This document shows, one piece after another, positions 13,756 to 21,274 of a stretch of 29,978 nucleotides of DNA. Origin of the DNA: JANWZL01 sp041640815 (GTDB lineage: Bacteria; Pseudomonadota; Gammaproteobacteria; Burkholderiales; Thiobacillaceae); assembly GCA_041640815.1 (NCBI GenBank), contig JBEPZO010000025.1:1-29978 (forward strand). Direction: 5' to 3'. Numbering within the stretch: position 1 is the stretch's first letter; every line of letters starts with the position of its first letter. Under the pieces are notes generated by a model that saw only the letters and a list, made by a program, of their open reading frames with translations, did no database searches and was not told the DNA's origin. The translations under genes and the position numbers were made by a program.

Positions 13756-16058
13756 GTTTCAATCCGCGCCCGGCTTTATAGCCGGGCGATACGGCCACCC
13801 CTTGTGCATAGCGCGCGACCTTGAGCAGTTTCAATCCGCGCCCGGCTTTATAGCCGGGCGATACCTACGGCGCGTACGCCGGGCTGTTCTGCCTGGACGT
13901 GTTTCAATCCGCGCCCGGCTTTATAGCCGGGCGATACCTACGGCGCGTACGCCGGGCTGTTCTGCCTGGACGTGTTTCAATCCGCGCCCGGCTTTATAGC
14001 CGGGCGATACCTGATTGACCGCCCGATCACGCCGCGGCTGGCCGTGGTTTCAATCCGCGCCCGGCTTTATAGCCGGGCGATACCTCGGCCATTTCTCGCT
14101 CGAAAGGCGTGACGATGTTTCAATCCGCGCCCGGCTTTATAGCCGGGCGATACTCCGTCCCTCGACCTGCTCGGCGGCGCAATGGATGGTTTCAATCCGC
14201 GCCCGGCTTTATAGCCGGGCGATACCGTAACAATCCAAGACGAGGAATGATGCCATGGAAGTTTCAATCCGCGCCCGGCTTTATAGCCGGGCGATACCTC
14301 GATGCAATCTTTATCCGCGCCAGCCAGCTATGTTTCAATCCGCGCCCGGCTTTATAGCCGGGCGATACAGCGCCGCGAGGACGCCATCCGCGAATACACC
14401 GCCATGTTTCAATCCGCGCCCGGCTTTATAGCCGGGCGATACCGGTGGTCGCGCCGATGGCGGGCAGCATCGACCAGTTTCAATCCGCGCCCGGCTTTAT
14501 AGCCGGGCGATACGCGCGCGACGACGCGCTGGTGGCCACGCCAAGCAAGCGGTGTTTCAATCCGCGCCCGGCTTTATAGCCGGGCGATACACATCAAAGC
14601 GCATTCTTGACGCGGTCGCCAGTGCGGTTTCAATCCGCGCCCGGCTTTATAGCCGGGCGATACGCGCGGGCGGACCTTTGCTAGGTCACAAATGAGAGGT
14701 TTCAATCCGCGCCCGGCTTTATAGCCGGGCGATACCGCCATCATGCTGGAGTCGATCAAGGCCGAGCTGGTTTCAATCCGCGCCCGGCTTTATAGCCGGG
14801 CGATACCTGACGCGCATGCCGCCAAGCAGCCTGCGGCGCTCACCGTTTCAATCCGCGCCCGGCTTTATAGCCGGGCGATACCTGGTGGGTGAAATCGCGA
14901 ACTCTGGAGCGCCCATGTTTCAATCCGCGCCCGGCTTTATAGCCGGGCGATACCGAACTTCATTCAGAAGCTACACAAAAATACGGTGTTTCAATCCGCG
15001 CCCGGCTTTATAGCCGGGCGATACTGGCCGCCGGCGAAACCACGACCTGCTACGACGGCCAGTTTCAATCCGCGCCCGGCTTTATAGCCGGGCGATACGC
15101 CAGCCGGGCGGAGGTGACGTCGGAGGCGCCATGTTTCAATCCGCGCCCGGCTTTATAGCCGGGCGATACCCGCTCGAAAGGCGTGACGATGAAGTCCTCC
15201 ACGCCCTGTTTCAATCCGCGCCCGGCTTTATAGCCGGGCGATACCACGACCGATTCACGGCTTTAGCCAGGCTCATGAGGCGTTTCAATCCGCGCCCGGC
15301 TTTATAGCCGGGCGATACCACCCGCGGCCCTTGATGTGGCGGAAAACAGGCGAGGTTTCAATCCGCGCCCGGCTTTATAGCCGGGCGATACCCCCTGCCA
15401 CGCGGAACTGCTGGCCTTCCGCCTCCACGTTTCAATCCGCGCCCGGCTTTATAGCCGGGCGATACCTCCGACCGGTCTCTGATCCCCGCAGAGCACTCCT
15501 GGTTTCAATCCGCGCCCGGCTTTATAGCCGGGCGATACCCCAATTTGTCGCGCTTTTTGCGTCGCGCTTTCTCCTGTTTCAATCCGCGCCCGGCTTTATA
15601 GCCGGGCGATACCCGCCGCAATGATGAGGCAGCCGCCAATGCAAGCAAGGTTTCAATCCGCGCCCGGCTTTATAGCCGGGCGATACCGCCGAGTTTCCAC
15701 GCGCGCGCGCGTCGATATAAGCCTGTTTCAATCCGCGCCCGGCTTTATAGCCGGGCGATACCAAGCAAAATGCTGCGCTCGACCGGATCAGCAAACTGTT
15801 TCAATCCGCGCCCGGCTTTATAGCCGGGCGATACCGCGGCGCGCACTGTGCCGCTGTCGCCCGCCGCCGTCGTTTCAATCCGCGCCCGGCTTTATAGCCG
15901 GGCGATACCCCAGCAGGCCAGCGCCCTGCGCTCGGCCTATTCCTGGTTTCAATCCGCGCCCGGCTTTATAGCCGGGCGATACCCCGCGCGGCTGCGGCCT
16001 TGATGCGCGTGAGCACCTCATGTTTCAATCCGCGCCCGGCTTTATAGCCGGGCGATAC
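13756..16058 (-). CRISPR. Type I-C CRISPR array, 32 repeats and 31 spacers
   Basis: A 37-bp repeat recurs 32 times without a change that I can see. On the plus strand it begins GTTTCAATCC and ends GGGCGATAC. Reversed, the form starts GTAT, has the stem CGCCCGGC/GCCGGGCG around a TATAAA loop, and ends with the 11-nt tail CGGATTGAAAC. This is the type I-C pattern: Cas5c cuts at the stem base and the 11-nt tail becomes the crRNA 5' handle. Transcription is therefore on the minus strand, from the leader next to cas2. Spacers are 33-40 bp. Repeat starts run 13756, 13828, 13901, 13974, 14047, ... 15872, 15946, 16022. Spacers 2 and 3 are identical; spacers 5 and 20 overlap on one target. The leader-distal repeat is not degenerate. 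Confidence 0.98.
13865..13973 (-). repeat. Duplicated spacer-repeat unit in the array
   Basis: The spacers at 13865-13900 and 13938-13973 are the same 36 bp (starting CTACGGCGCG, ending GCCTGGACGT), separated by one repeat. The 73-bp unit was evidently duplicated in tandem near the old, leader-distal end. Confidence 0.95.
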
Positions 16059-16240
16059 CGCTTCTCATCTAGGTCATTGTTTTGACATCGTGTTGAACGC
16101 TTGTCGCGCGAACCTCGGCAGCATGTATGTCGCTGGTCATGCTGGTAAACCCCGCGTTACAGAAAATATTCGTTACCACAACGACTTACGCACTGCGCGA
16201 ACTGTGGTCATCGCGGCCTGTCCTGAGGGTTCGCGCGCGC
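16059..16240 (-). promoter_or_regulatory. CRISPR leader
   Basis: 182 bp between the cas2 stop and the leader-proximal repeat, the normal place for a type I-C leader read on the minus strand. It is more AT-rich than the array, with runs such as ACGAATATTTTC and GTCAAAACAATGACC in transcription direction. I cannot fix a single promoter in it. The base just before the first repeat (minus strand) is G, the same base that ends most leader-proximal spacers. Confidence 0.65.
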
Positions 16241-16531
16241 TCATACGAGCAATGTGCCCTCGAAGTCAATCGAACGAAACGTACCATATTGTTTGACATG
16301 GACCTCCGATGGTTCGGTGATGCGGTAGAGGCGTAAGTTATCCTCGTTCTCGTTTATCTCTGCCAAGAGTGCGCGTTCTAGTGTTTCCAAGCGCATTTGA
16401 TCGACCTGGCATTCAAACACGGATTTCTGCACGCGCTGTCCCATACCTTCGCAAATTTTGGCAACGCGGCGCAAGCGACGCCGACCAGCTGCGGTTTCGG
16501 TGCTAACGTCGTAGGCAACGATGATGAGCAT
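16241..16531 (-). CDS. cas2: CRISPR adaptation protein Cas2
   Basis: 96 aa, normal I-C length. The N-terminal LIIVAYDVS carries the conserved Asp8 of the ferredoxin-like fold, followed by RRRLRRVAKICEGMGQRVQ and SVFECQVD. Cas2 dimers bridge two Cas1 dimers to integrate new spacers. It starts 11 bp after the cas1 stop and is the last cas gene before the leader. Confidence 0.96.
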   Translation of the reverse strand: MLIIVAYDVSTETAAGRRRLRRVAKICEGMGQRVQKSVFECQVDQMRLETLERALLAEINENEDNLRLYRITEPSEVHVKQYGTFRSIDFEGTLLV

Positions 16532-16542
16532 GTTGATAACCT

Positions 16543-17577
16543 CTATTTCGCCAAGTAGGGGATATAGCTTTCCATCTCGCCACGCAGCGTGCGAGCGATA
16601 AAGCGAGCTTGGATGAAGGGCAGCAAAGCGATCGGCATTTTGCTATCGGTGAGGGGATGAGTAATCTCTTCTCGCTTGCGTTCTTGCCAGGCGCTAATCA
16701 CCTTGCGCCGTCCGCGCTCATTCAGATTCACTGCTCCGCCGTCCCGCACGTCGAAGTCGCTCGCTGTGATCTCGCCACGGTTGATCAGGGTCAACGCTAG
16801 GCGGTCAGCCAGCACCGATCGAAATTCTTCTTGTAGGTCAAGGGCTAGCGCAGCGCGGCCGGGGCGCACGGTGTGCAAATATCCCAACTGGGGATCGAGT
16901 CCGACTGCCTCTAACGCAGAACGGCAATCGTTCATGAGCAGGACGTAAAGGAAAGAGATGAGCGCGTTGAAGCGGTCCAAGGGTGGGCGCCGCGTACGTC
17001 CGTTGAGGGTGAAGTGGGGCCGGGCACGGGGTTTGACGACCAGATTTAGGCCAGCGAAATAGACGCGGGCAGCTTCCCCCTCGATGCCGCGCAGTTCATC
17101 CGCAGTCGCAGCTACCTTGAGCGCCCGAAGCGAGGCGGCGAGGTCGTCAGCGGCGCGTGTGAGGTTGTGGGCTTCTTGTTCGTCATCGGCTTCGCGCGCC
17201 CCACGCATCAGCACCGAGCGGCTGTTTTTGAGCTTCCCCGCCACAACGGCACGGCTGAATTCCAAACAAAAAGCCGCATCGTCAGCGCGTCGATGTTGGG
17301 CTTGGCGCAGCAGAATGTTGCCTGACACCGGGCCTTCGAGCCGCGCCTTGAAGCGTCCGTTATCATCGAGCAGTACAAGCGTTTTGCCCTCATCGGCCAA
17401 GCGGTGCATGAGGGCCGGTGAGACCATGACGTTGCCGAAACACACCACCGCGCCGATGTGATGCAGCGGTACTTGCAATCGCTTTTCGCGTTCGACATCG
17501 ATGCGGATGGTGTTGTTTTCCAAATGCGCGTAGGCATTGGGGGTCATCACATAAAGAGTGTTTTGGATGGTGTGCAT
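16543..17577 (-). CDS. cas1: CRISPR integrase Cas1 (type I-C)
   Basis: 344 aa from the ATG at 17577. The frame stays open 97 codons upstream, but that stretch overlaps cas4 and is not Cas1-like. The start MHTIQNTLYVMTPNAYAHLE is typical of Cas1 from I-C systems. Metal-binding residues are visible as Glu166 (RGIEGEAARVYF), His235 (GYLHTVRPGR) and Asp247 (ALALDLQEEFR). Together with Cas2 and Cas4 it captures and integrates prespacers at the leader end. It begins 5 bp after the cas4 stop. Confidence 0.96.
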   Translation of the reverse strand: MHTIQNTLYVMTPNAYAHLENNTIRIDVEREKRLQVPLHHIGAVVCFGNVMVSPALMHRLADEGKTLVLLDDNGRFKARLEGPVSGNILLRQAQHRRADDAAFCLEFSRAVVAGKLKNSRSVLMRGAREADDEQEAHNLTRAADDLAASLRALKVAATADELRGIEGEAARVYFAGLNLVVKPRARPHFTLNGRTRRPPLDRFNALISFLYVLLMNDCRSALEAVGLDPQLGYLHTVRPGRAALALDLQEEFRSVLADRLALTLINRGEITASDFDVRDGGAVNLNERGRRKVISAWQERKREEITHPLTDSKMPIALLPFIQARFIARTLRGEMESYIPYLAK

Positions 17578-17582
17578 GGCGG

Positions 17583-18209
17583 TCAGATCTCGCTGCCCTC
17601 GAACATGGCTTGCCACAGGCGGTTTCGCCGCTCGCGATCGGCGATCGCTTGAGGTTGACAGCTGTCTTTGAGCGAGCACTCCCGGCAACGGGCGTCGTTC
17701 GCTGGGGGCGGCAGAGTGCCGCTGGCGAGCATGGCGCGTATCGCCGCTGCGGTTTCCACCACCAGGCAACGCAACGGCTCGCTGATGGTTACCAGCCGCC
17801 GCCGTTTGCTGCTGGCATGATAGATGGCCCCTTGCGGGACCGGTCTGCCGAGCATTTCTTCCAAACACATGGCTTGGGCAGCCAGTTGAACGTCATCGTG
17901 CCGGCCCCTGCGCTTGCGTCCGTGCTTGAATTCGATGGGAAATATGCCGCCATCCGGGTGGAACTCCACCACATCGGCTTTGCCGATGAGCCCAAGCCGG
18001 TCGGACCAGATAGGCAAAGCCCGCTCGACCCGCACGTTGGCCTTCCATTCATGACCAGGTGTATCGACCAAACGGTGCACGGCTTGGCCACGGGCGGTGT
18101 GAACGTTGTCTTCGAAGCTTTGCTCCAGATGGATCAAGCCGCACTGACGAGGGCAATAGACCCAATGCTGGAGCGCTGAGATGGGGATGGGGTCATCTGG
18201 CACGGTCAT
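17583..18209 (-). CDS. cas4: CRISPR adaptation nuclease Cas4 (type I-C)
   Basis: 208 aa RecB-like nuclease with an Fe-S cluster. The cluster cysteines would include Cys19 or Cys23 (YCPRQCG) and Cys175, Cys178 and Cys184 (RCRECSLKDSC). Nuclease residues are His45, Asp79 (GKADVVEF), Glu93 and Lys95 (PIEFKHGR), then QLAAQAMCLEEM. In type I-C, Cas4 with Cas1-Cas2 trims prespacers and enforces PAM choice. Upstream neighbour cas7 is unusually far away (459 bp); the gap is filled by a decayed toxin-antitoxin pair ending 6 bp before this ATG. Confidence 0.95.
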   Translation of the reverse strand: MTVPDDPIPISALQHWVYCPRQCGLIHLEQSFEDNVHTARGQAVHRLVDTPGHEWKANVRVERALPIWSDRLGLIGKADVVEFHPDGGIFPIEFKHGRKRRGRHDDVQLAAQAMCLEEMLGRPVPQGAIYHASSKRRRLVTISEPLRCLVVETAAAIRAMLASGTLPPPANDARCRECSLKDSCQPQAIADRERRNRLWQAMFEGSEI

Positions 18210-18215
18210 CGCCGA

Positions 18216-18464
18216 TCAACCTGAAAGGCGTTGCAGCAGTTCGTCTCGTGTTAGGCCACGATGGGCCACACGCTTCGAGTATGGCCGCCAAGGTGCAAAT
18301 GCGCAGCGGGTCATGGATGGTGATGGTGACGTGATGCTCGCCGCGGTCGTGACTGGTGAGACAGATGTAGCTGCCCATCTGGTGGATGACCTGATAGACA
18401 AGACGATTCAGGTCCCTGATCAGGCCCACTCCTGGACAAGGTCACGTGGCTGTCACATGCCCCC
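18216..18464 (-). pseudogene. Decayed HicA-like toxin gene inside the cas operon
   Basis: Three frames must be joined to recover a HicA/YcfA-like protein. The start region near 18464 reads like VTAT plus DLVQ with an extra base between. The middle (18240-18400 region) reads NRLVYQVIHQMGSYICLTSH and HHVTITIHDPLRICTLAAIL. The C-terminus, one base out of frame, reads VAHRGLTRDELLQRLSG and stops at 18216-18218. An in-frame stop and an insertion lie near 18410-18445. The HicA catalytic motif GSH is GSY here (TAC for CAC). Intact HicA is an mRNA-cleaving RNase of about 60-80 aa. This copy cannot make a normal toxin. It lies directly after the matching antitoxin remnant and 6 bp before cas4. Confidence 0.7.
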
Positions 18465-18669
18465 GGGACTTCCTCGCGGGTGCGGGACAAACGTATGAGG
18501 CTTGGTCGTTGGCCCCTGCCAAAGTGGCAGCGCACGGCGTCGCGTACCTGGGCGTGCAGATAAGTGAGGTCGTCGGCCTCGGTGAAGCGTCGGCGCTCAC
18601 GGCGTGGGCGATGAACCCGCCTTCTGGGGCCTCCTCGGCGAGGAAGTGGATTTCTGGTCTAGCCTCCAT
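18460..18669 (-). pseudogene. Frameshifted HicB-like antitoxin gene coupled to cas7
   Basis: The ATG at 18669 overlaps the cas7 stop as TGATG. The first 28 codons or so read like the short HicB-type antitoxins: ARPEIHFLAEEAPEGGFIAH, then AVSADA. Near 18588 one base is missing. The remainder continues in the next frame as FTEADDLTYLHAQVRDAVRC, then HFGRGQRPSLIRLSRTREEV, matching the family's usual FTEAD...VRDAVRCHF...RPxxIRLxxxREEV order. Unrepaired, the first frame runs about 76 aa into unrelated sequence. The family normally neutralises a downstream HicA toxin, whose remnant follows. One indel alone could be an error, but with several in the toxin, decay is more likely. Confidence 0.75.
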
Positions 18670-19550
18670 CAACAATAACGCTGCAGGGTCACGCCGGCGG
18701 GCATATTCGTCTCATCGACGACCACTTCGTAGTCTTGAAAGTTGCGTGCGACCTCTACACCAGGCTTGCGTTTGATTTGGATGCGGTCGAACAAGGCGTG
18801 TGCCGGAGCGTTGCCCAGTTCGGAATCGTGCTTGAATACGTACAGCCCGCGTGTGGCCATTTCGCCGCGGGTGGCGGAGCGGTCGTGTTCGAACATCTGG
18901 CAGAGGGCTTGCCATAGCAGGGACAAGTCCTCCTCATTGAAACCAGTCTGCTTGGCCAAAAAGGCGGATACGAAGCCGTGCGCAACATACAGGCCGTACG
19001 GCACGGTATGCTTGCGGCCCATGGTGCGATTGTCGCCCTCTTGTTTTTGCGCCTCAGCCTCTGTCGTCACTGCCATGCGGGTGATCGAGTGTTCTTGGGC
19101 GATGATGGGATCGACGGAGCGGGCGAATGTCAGTTGCACCGGCCCGCGCACTTGCCCGCAGTTGATGCCGGTGGACATAACGGCGCCGAATGTGCGGACA
19201 TCGAAGAAGTTGCGGCACATCCAGGCGCGGGCCTGGTCCGTAGCGTCCCCGCCTTTACGCTTTTTATCGTCACCGGTCAGCAGGTCCTCACGGCCGATCG
19301 CCACGTAGGCGCGCTTTTGCTGGTTATTGAGGATGGCCCTTTCCTTCACATAGATTTCATAAGGCGGTTGCTCGCCTTTCACTAGGCCGACGAAGTTGCG
19401 GATCTTGCGTTTGAGCGCCACATCGGTCACCAAGCCGTGTCCGGTTTCAGCATCCAGGCGGGGCAGATTACCCGCATCGGGGTCGCCGTTGGGGTTGCCG
19501 TCTTTGACATCAAAAAGCAGCACGAAGTCATAGCGGTTGGCAAGGCTCAT
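18669..19550 (-). CDS. cas7: Type I-C Cascade backbone protein Cas7 (Csd2)
   Basis: 293 aa. The N-terminus ANRYDFVLLFDVKDGNPNGD is the hallmark of Csd2/Cas7c, followed by DAGNLPRLDAETGHGLVTDV and the segment FGAVMSTGINCGQVRGPVQL. Cas7 subunits polymerise along the crRNA spacer and hold the target strand. It overlaps cas8c by 4 bp at its start. Its TGA shares a base with the ATG of a HicB-like remnant rather than leading into cas4, the oddity of this operon. Confidence 0.96.
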   Translation of the reverse strand: MSLANRYDFVLLFDVKDGNPNGDPDAGNLPRLDAETGHGLVTDVALKRKIRNFVGLVKGEQPPYEIYVKERAILNNQQKRAYVAIGREDLLTGDDKKRKGGDATDQARAWMCRNFFDVRTFGAVMSTGINCGQVRGPVQLTFARSVDPIIAQEHSITRMAVTTEAEAQKQEGDNRTMGRKHTVPYGLYVAHGFVSAFLAKQTGFNEEDLSLLWQALCQMFEHDRSATRGEMATRGLYVFKHDSELGNAPAHALFDRIQIKRKPGVEVARNFQDYEVVVDETNMPAGVTLQRYC

Positions 19551-19924
19551 TGTGTTTTCTCCAAGTCGATAGCATGGGCTTCAGTTTTGGTGAATAGGGC
19601 CTGGCGCTGGTGGTAGTAGCCCAGCGCAAAGCGCCCTTGGTCGTGCAACGCGAGCTGGCGCGGTATGTCGTCAAGTCCGGCCATGATCTCAGCGATGAGC
19701 TTTTCCATCTGCACCGCTCGGCCTGGGCTCAGTTTGCCAAGGTGGTGGTTTTTAAGCCGCAGCAAGGTGGTAAAGACGGCGACGGGGGTACTGGAGGCGG
19801 CGCCGTAGTAGCGGTCGCGGATGGTGGCGTTGATATTCGGATTCGCCTCTTCTTGGATTTTTTCTAGGACGGCAAAGAGGCGGCCCAGCCGATAGGCAGG
19901 GCTCGGGTGGGATGGGTCAAGCAT
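19547..19924 (-). CDS. cas11c: Cas11c small subunit from an internal start in cas8c
   Basis: Type I-C systems are known to make their small Cascade subunit from an internal start inside cas8c. Here an in-frame ATG at 19924 (MLDPSHPSPAYRLGRLFAVL) is preceded by AAGGGAG at 19940-19934, a good Shine-Dalgarno with 9 nt of spacing. It would give a 125-aa, mostly helical protein ending with the cas8c stop, the expected size and position. Cas11 subunits line the belly of Cascade and stabilise the displaced strand. The ribosome site and start are seen; expression is inferred from the family. Confidence 0.7.
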   Translation of the reverse strand: MLDPSHPSPAYRLGRLFAVLEKIQEEANPNINATIRDRYYGAASSTPVAVFTTLLRLKNHHLGKLSPGRAVQMEKLIAEIMAGLDDIPRQLALHDQGRFALGYYHQRQALFTKTEAHAIDLEKTQ

Positions 19925-21274
19925 GGGCGAATACTCCCTTTCTGTGGATTGGCGAAAACGGATGAGGCGATTGAGGCTGCCTTTGATGGCAGCTGCGCGG
20001 GCATAAGTGGGTCGTTGTTCCGCCCGGCAGCGCTGCACCGCCAGCGTCAGCAGTGGCGCCGGATAAGGCAGGCCTGTCAGAATGGAACGCATGAGCGCGC
20101 CACCGAGGTTCGGCGGGATGTTGTCGGCCTTGTTGAGCACGGCAATGCTGGTCAGGATGCGATACAACGAGAGATGTTCTGGCTCGTCGTGGGCATGGAC
20201 GATGCGGATATCCTCGAAGTGCTGCTGGATGCGTTGGGCCAGCTCAAGGGCTGTTGCCGTCTCCCAGAAGCGAATGGCGATGCGCGCTGCGTTGGGTGCT
20301 AGCCCAAGCACGTGAAAGCGTGTGCCGGCATCGCCTCTCGAAAAACGCCCCGTATGCACGGCGGTGTAGAGTGCGCGCACAGCGTCGGTGCCGCGGTCTG
20401 GGTCGTCGCGCAAAACGTCGCCAAATAAGTCTTCCAGCTCATGGGTCTGTTCCGCCCAGAATACGGTAGTGGCATCACCGACTTGTATTCGCTGGCGGGA
20501 TTCACGCTTGAGCAGGTGGTTGAGGGCGGTGGTGTAGGCAAAGGCTGCCCGCTTTCCTACCGGGGCATTGTACCCTTGGGTTTTGCCGTATGAGTTGAAC
20601 GCATCCAGGTTGAAGGAGACGATATTCGCCCCCGATGTTTGTGTCCCCCATACGCCCTTGATAGCGGGGTGCAGTCGCTCGATGTGGTCCTGTTCCCCGG
20701 TGACCAGACATGTGCCGCTCGCCGCATCGCCGTTGCCCCCTGCTGCTACCGCGGCCATCACGGCGGGACGCTGGCAGATGAGCTCGAGGTCGCCGTGCAA
20801 GCGAAACGTGATGTATGGGTTGGTGCTTAATATGTCAGGCCAGGCTGGCATCTTGTCCAGTTGACCCAAGGGTTTAGCAGCGAGGAAGGCGAGCACCGCG
20901 CGAATGCCTGCGTCTGCTCTGGCCGTATCCGGTAAGGTTTCGATACGGGCGCAAAAGGCGGCGTGTTGCTCAGCGACGCGCGCTGGGTTGCCGCGGGTGT
21001 CAATACCCAGTACATATTCGGCCGTGTCCCATAAAAGGTTAGCGGCAATGCCCGAGGTTTTTTTGACCCCTTGGGGGACCAGAAAGCGCTGCCCGACCTT
21101 TTTCTTGCCATTGCCGCTGCGGGTATCAACCAGGTTGACCAGTCGGCCTCCGGTATCGATCTCGATGACGAAAGGGATTTCTTTTTCCTCGAATCCAAAG
21201 GCAGGTAGCCGGTTCGCTGGATCGGGGTCGTTCTGTTTACGCCAGTAATACGCGGTGAGCGCTTGCAGGATCAT
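19547..21274 (-). CDS. cas8c: Type I-C Cascade large subunit Cas8c (Csd1)
   Basis: 575 aa, typical for Csd1. It begins MILQALTAYYWRKQNDP and has the family regions VGQRFLVPQGVKKTSGIAAN, LLWDTAEYVLGID, GANIVSFNLDAFNSYGKTQG and PVGKRAAFAYTTALNHLL. It recognises the PAM and starts R-loop formation. The C-terminal 125 codons can also be translated separately as Cas11c. It overlaps cas5c (4 bp) and cas7 (4 bp), so the three Cascade genes are tightly coupled. Confidence 0.95.
   Translation of the reverse strand: MILQALTAYYWRKQNDPDPANRLPAFGFEEKEIPFVIEIDTGGRLVNLVDTRSGNGKKKVGQRFLVPQGVKKTSGIAANLLWDTAEYVLGIDTRGNPARVAEQHAAFCARIETLPDTARADAGIRAVLAFLAAKPLGQLDKMPAWPDILSTNPYITFRLHGDLELICQRPAVMAAVAAGGNGDAASGTCLVTGEQDHIERLHPAIKGVWGTQTSGANIVSFNLDAFNSYGKTQGYNAPVGKRAAFAYTTALNHLLKRESRQRIQVGDATTVFWAEQTHELEDLFGDVLRDDPDRGTDAVRALYTAVHTGRFSRGDAGTRFHVLGLAPNAARIAIRFWETATALELAQRIQQHFEDIRIVHAHDEPEHLSLYRILTSIAVLNKADNIPPNLGGALMRSILTGLPYPAPLLTLAVQRCRAEQRPTYARAAAIKGSLNRLIRFRQSTEREYSPMLDPSHPSPAYRLGRLFAVLEKIQEEANPNINATIRDRYYGAASSTPVAVFTTLLRLKNHHLGKLSPGRAVQMEKLIAEIMAGLDDIPRQLALHDQGRFALGYYHQRQALFTKTEAHAIDLEKTQ

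Noticed and set aside
13751..15971. Many short ORFs on both strands across the CRISPR array
   Set aside because: They are repeated translations of the 37-bp repeat (FQSAPGFIAGRY, SPGYKAGRGLK and the like) and have no independent coding support.
13756..16058. Self-targeting spacers
   Set aside because: By eye I saw no spacer matching elsewhere in the window, but this was not an exhaustive comparison and says nothing about the rest of the genome.
16090..16336. Plus-strand ORFs in the CRISPR leader
   Set aside because: Short, without motifs, and antisense to the leader and to the end of cas2.
17578..17868. 97-codon upstream extension of the cas1 frame
   Set aside because: It overlaps cas4 in another frame, lacks Cas1-like sequence, and the ATG at 17577 gives the normal Cas1 N-terminus and length.
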